Positions 6,339-8,051 of a DNA stretch of 8,051 bases are shown here, one piece after another; within the stretch, counting starts at the first letter, position 1, and each line of letters starts with the position of its first letter. The notes beneath the pieces were generated by a model that was not told the DNA's origin, did no database searches, and saw only the letters and a program-made list of their open reading frames with translations. The translations under genes and the position numbers were made by a program. The stretch is from an uncultured Cloacibacillus sp. (GTDB taxonomy: Bacteria; Synergistota; Synergistia; Synergistales; Synergistaceae): assembly GCA_900544635.1 (NCBI GenBank), contig UQVV01000076.1:1-8051 (forward strand). The letters run 5' to 3'.

Positions 6339-6365
6339 GCCCTCCGGGGCAGGCGGTTCTTTTTT
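6328..6365 (+). terminator. Attenuator terminator upstream of the symporter genes
   Basis: AAAGAACCGCC (6328-6338) pairs perfectly with GGCGGTTCTTT (6352-6362). The inner GCCC/GGGC (6339-6342 with 6347-6350) extends the stem past one bulged A, to about 15 bp in total. The U-run spans 6360-6365. It ends 52 bases before the first structural gene, so transcription must read through it to express the transporter. Confidence 0.93.
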
Positions 6366-6417
6366 GTGCTCGCATCAAATATAAACTTCAGGCAAATATT
6401 TGAGAGGAGAATGTGTT

Positions 6418-6513
6418 ATGTTCGGAATGGATTTATGGGTGCTCTGCGCCGGAGGTTCGCTTATTTGGAGTACGGCGTGGTCCGTGGCGATGCTCGTCAA
6501 GAGGGTGAGGTAA
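6418..6513 (+). CDS. 31-residue single-span membrane protein, putative symporter accessory subunit
   Basis: The ORF begins MFGMDLWVLCAGG and ends MLVKRVR. AGAGGAG lies eight bases upstream of its ATG, and the TAA is one base before the symporter ATG, so the two are almost certainly translationally coupled. Residues about 5-27 form one hydrophobic span with three tryptophans (7, 17, 21). The tail KRVR is basic and should face the cytoplasm. Very short one-span proteins beginning MFG- are known to me as partners encoded just upstream of SSS-type symporters, and PanF has a comparable small partner gene, yhdT; kinship here is inference from position and shape. It could stabilise or regulate the transporter. 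The next gene is full length, so this is not its detached N-terminus. Confidence 0.75.
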   Translation: MFGMDLWVLCAGGSLIWSTAWSVAMLVKRVR

Positions 6514-6514
6514 G

Positions 6515-7960
6515 ATGACCGCCTTCGTGCTGCTCTGGGCCGGCTACGCTCTTATACTCGTCTTTATCGCGAAGTACTCGCGCAGCCACGACGCGCTGCT
6601 GCCCGGCAAGGTCGGCGTCGCGGTGCAGGCGCTCGCCTATGTCGCCACGTATATCTCGGCGGTCGCGCTCGTCGGCTTCGGCGGGCTATGCTATCTCTTC
6701 GGCCTTCAGATGCTGCTCGTCGCGGCGGGCAACGTCTGGTTCGGAACGTGGTTCGTCTACAGATACCTCGCGTGGCCGACGCGGCTGTGGCAGAGGAAGC
6801 TCGACGCGCGCACGCCGGCGGAGCTTCTCGCGAAGGCTTACAAGGCTCCGTTCCTCCAGACTTTTATAGGCGCGATTTCCGTCGTCCTGCTTGTCGTCTA
6901 CGGCTCGGCGGTCTTTAAGGGCGCGGCGGTGATGGTCGCGGGAGTCATCCCGATTTCGGTGAACGCGGCGCTCGCGCTGCTCGTCGCGGTGGTCGGCCTT
7001 TCGGTCATCTGGGGCGGGCTGCGCGGCGTGCTCTACACCGAGGCTTTGCAGGGGCTCATCATGATCGTCGGCATAGGCGCGCTGCTCGTCGCGCTATTCC
7101 ACGCGGTCGGCGGCCCTGCGGAGGGGCTGCGCCGGCTTGCGGCGCTCCCGCCGACTGAGGGCGCGGACAACGGATTCCTCGCGCTTTCAAGCGGCGCGGG
7201 CGGGCTTAACATAGTCTTCCTCGCAGTCGTCACGTCGGTCGGCATCTGGGCGCAGCCGCAGCTCATCCAGCGCCATTTCGCGCTGCGCAGCCAGGAGGAG
7301 ACGCGCAAGGCCGCGCCGCTTGCGATGCTCGCGCTCTCCGTGGTCGTCGGCGGAGCGTACTTCGCGAGCGCCCTCTCGCGCGTCATGCTCGGCGGCGGAA
7401 TCACCGACCCGGACACGGTGCTCCCCATCCTCGTCCACAGGCTTCTCCCAGCGGCGGGCCAGCAGCTTTTCGCTCTCGCGATAGTATCCGCCTCGCTCTC
7501 GACGGCCTCGGCTCTGCTGCACATAGCGAGCGGCAGCCTCGGGCGCGACGTGCTGAAGCGCGAGCTGCACGGCTGGCCGTGGCGGATCACCGTTATTTTC
7601 TGCGCGCTCGGCAGCGGCCTATTCGCGCTTAAAAGCTCGTCGATAATCGCCGTCATCTGCGCGACGAGCTGGACCCTGCTCGCCTGCGCGATAATGGCCC
7701 CGTACCTCTGGCTGCTCGCCTTCGGCCCGAAGGCCGGCCCCGCGGCCGCGACGGCAAGCTCGCTCTCCGGCTTCATCGGCTCGATAGCGTGGTACGCCCT
7801 CGGCTACGCGTCCACCTCGATGTCCATCACCGGCATAGCCGCGCCCGGAATCATCGGCGCGGTCCACCCGATAGTCCCCGGCGTGCTGGTCTCCGCCGCG
7901 GCGTTCGTCCTCTGCGCGCGGCGCGCCGAGGCGGGAGCCGCCGTGAAGCACGCGGCGTAG
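6515..7960 (+). CDS. Sodium:solute symporter (SSS) family transporter, probably for tyrosine/aromatic amino acids
   Basis: The product is 481 residues with about 12-13 hydrophobic spans, the normal size for SSS members, which use a Na+ gradient to import amino acids, vitamins or sugars. Family landmarks are WGGLRGVLYTEALQGLIMI (166-184), AQPQLIQRHFALRS with R253 (246-259), SASLSTASALLHIASGSLGR (325-344) followed by DVLKR, and the late HPIVPGVL (451-458). In the usual STADS sodium-site motif the aspartate is replaced: the sequence reads STASA (329-333). A GAGG site (6507-6510) inside the end of the upstream ORF and the one-base gap indicate coupling to the small protein. Fold alone would not give the substrate. 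The Tyr/Phe-rich attenuator upstream points to tyrosine or another aromatic amino acid. Proline or pantothenate, common for this family, is less likely given the leader. The C-terminus ends in a short basic, alanine-rich tail. Confidence 0.88.
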   Translation: MTAFVLLWAGYALILVFIAKYSRSHDALLPGKVGVAVQALAYVATYISAVALVGFGGLCYLFGLQMLLVAAGNVWFGTWFVYRYLAWPTRLWQRKLDARTPAELLAKAYKAPFLQTFIGAISVVLLVVYGSAVFKGAAVMVAGVIPISVNAALALLVAVVGLSVIWGGLRGVLYTEALQGLIMIVGIGALLVALFHAVGGPAEGLRRLAALPPTEGADNGFLALSSGAGGLNIVFLAVVTSVGIWAQPQLIQRHFALRSQEETRKAAPLAMLALSVVVGGAYFASALSRVMLGGGITDPDTVLPILVHRLLPAAGQQLFALAIVSASLSTASALLHIASGSLGRDVLKRELHGWPWRITVIFCALGSGLFALKSSSIIAVICATSWTLLACAIMAPYLWLLAFGPKAGPAAATASSLSGFIGSIAWYALGYASTSMSITGIAAPGIIGAVHPIVPGVLVSAAAFVLCARRAEAGAAVKHAA

Positions 7961-8010
7961 CGCAAAGCGACGGAGCCGCGCGAAAGATACATCGCTGTCT
8001 ATATATAAGG

Positions 8011-8051
8011 AAAGAACCGCCCCGCTTCGCTCGACGCTGCGCCGCGAAGCG
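8011..8051 (+). terminator. Start of a hairpin after the symporter gene, probable terminator cut by window edge
   Basis: CGCTTCGC (8023-8030) pairs perfectly with GCGAAGCG (8044-8051), the last eight bases of the window, around a 13-nt loop. Just before it is AAAGAACCGCC (8011-8021), identical to the 5' arm of the attenuator terminator at 6328-6338. If the stem continues, the missing bases should read about GGGGCGGTTCTTT and then Ts. The completed part is seen; the terminator identity is inferred. The 50 bases between the symporter stop and 8011 hold nothing recognisable. Confidence 0.55.

Noticed and set aside
6144..6365. T-box (tRNA-sensing) leader for the symporter operon
   Set aside because: There is no recognisable T-box sequence or specifier stem-loop, and the leader instead has a strong ribosome site and a Tyr-rich ORF, which fits leader-peptide attenuation.
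6112..6378. Minus-strand 88-codon open frame across the leader region
   Set aside because: It runs through the promoter, terminator and leader ORF in antisense and has no ribosome site; the plus-strand regulatory elements explain the sequence.
7033..7776. Minus-strand open frame opposite the symporter gene
   Set aside because: Ser/Pro/Ala-rich antisense shadow; no promoter or ribosome site supports it.
1..8051. CRISPR array, tRNA/rRNA, insertion sequence or phage genes
   Set aside because: No spaced repeats, cloverleaf sequences, transposase motifs or terminal inverted repeats were seen on reading both strands.

Overview
The window is high-GC (roughly 60-65% by eye) and tightly packed, with five complete large genes, two complete very small genes, one truncated gene and several well-formed control elements. 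The organism looks like a diderm (Gram-negative-type) anaerobe or fermentative bacterium. The molybdate-binding protein has a classical secretory signal peptide rather than a lipobox, as expected where a periplasm exists, and codon use is strongly GC-biased. A Synergistota-like host would fit (an amino-acid-fermenting lineage), but that is a guess from general style, not from a marker gene.

Layout. Positions 3-212 (+) are the last 69 codons of an unrecognised gene. It converges on a minus-strand molybdate ABC transporter, read modA (2905-2138), modB (2038-1319), modC (1322-249). modB and modC overlap by ATGA. An intrinsic terminator-like hairpin with a six-U tract lies between modA and modB and probably sets a modA-high, modBC-low ratio. 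A 261-bp divergent region (2906-3166) carries a good promoter for modA with an 18-bp near-palindrome over its -35, and a promoter for a type I glutamine synthetase-family gene whose -10 sits between two palindromes. The synthetase gene (3167-4519) ends in a strong terminator. It is followed by a MATE efflux transporter (4721-6079) with its own promoter.

The most interesting segment is 6115-7960. A near-consensus promoter drives a leader with a strong Shine-Dalgarno and a 31-codon ORF packed with tyrosine and phenylalanine codons. A long, strong intrinsic terminator follows the ORF. An alternative pairing joins the tail of the leader ORF to the 5' arm of that terminator. Together these form a complete translation-coupled attenuator of the pheL/trpL kind, which appears to sense charged tRNA-Tyr. 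It controls a 31-residue single-span membrane protein and, one base downstream, a sodium:solute symporter (SSS) family transporter. The inferred role is uptake of tyrosine or related aromatic amino acids when tRNA-Tyr charging falls.

The last bases (8011-8051) begin a further hairpin that looks like the transporter operon's terminator, cut by the window edge. No rRNA, tRNA, CRISPR array, insertion sequence or phage gene was seen.
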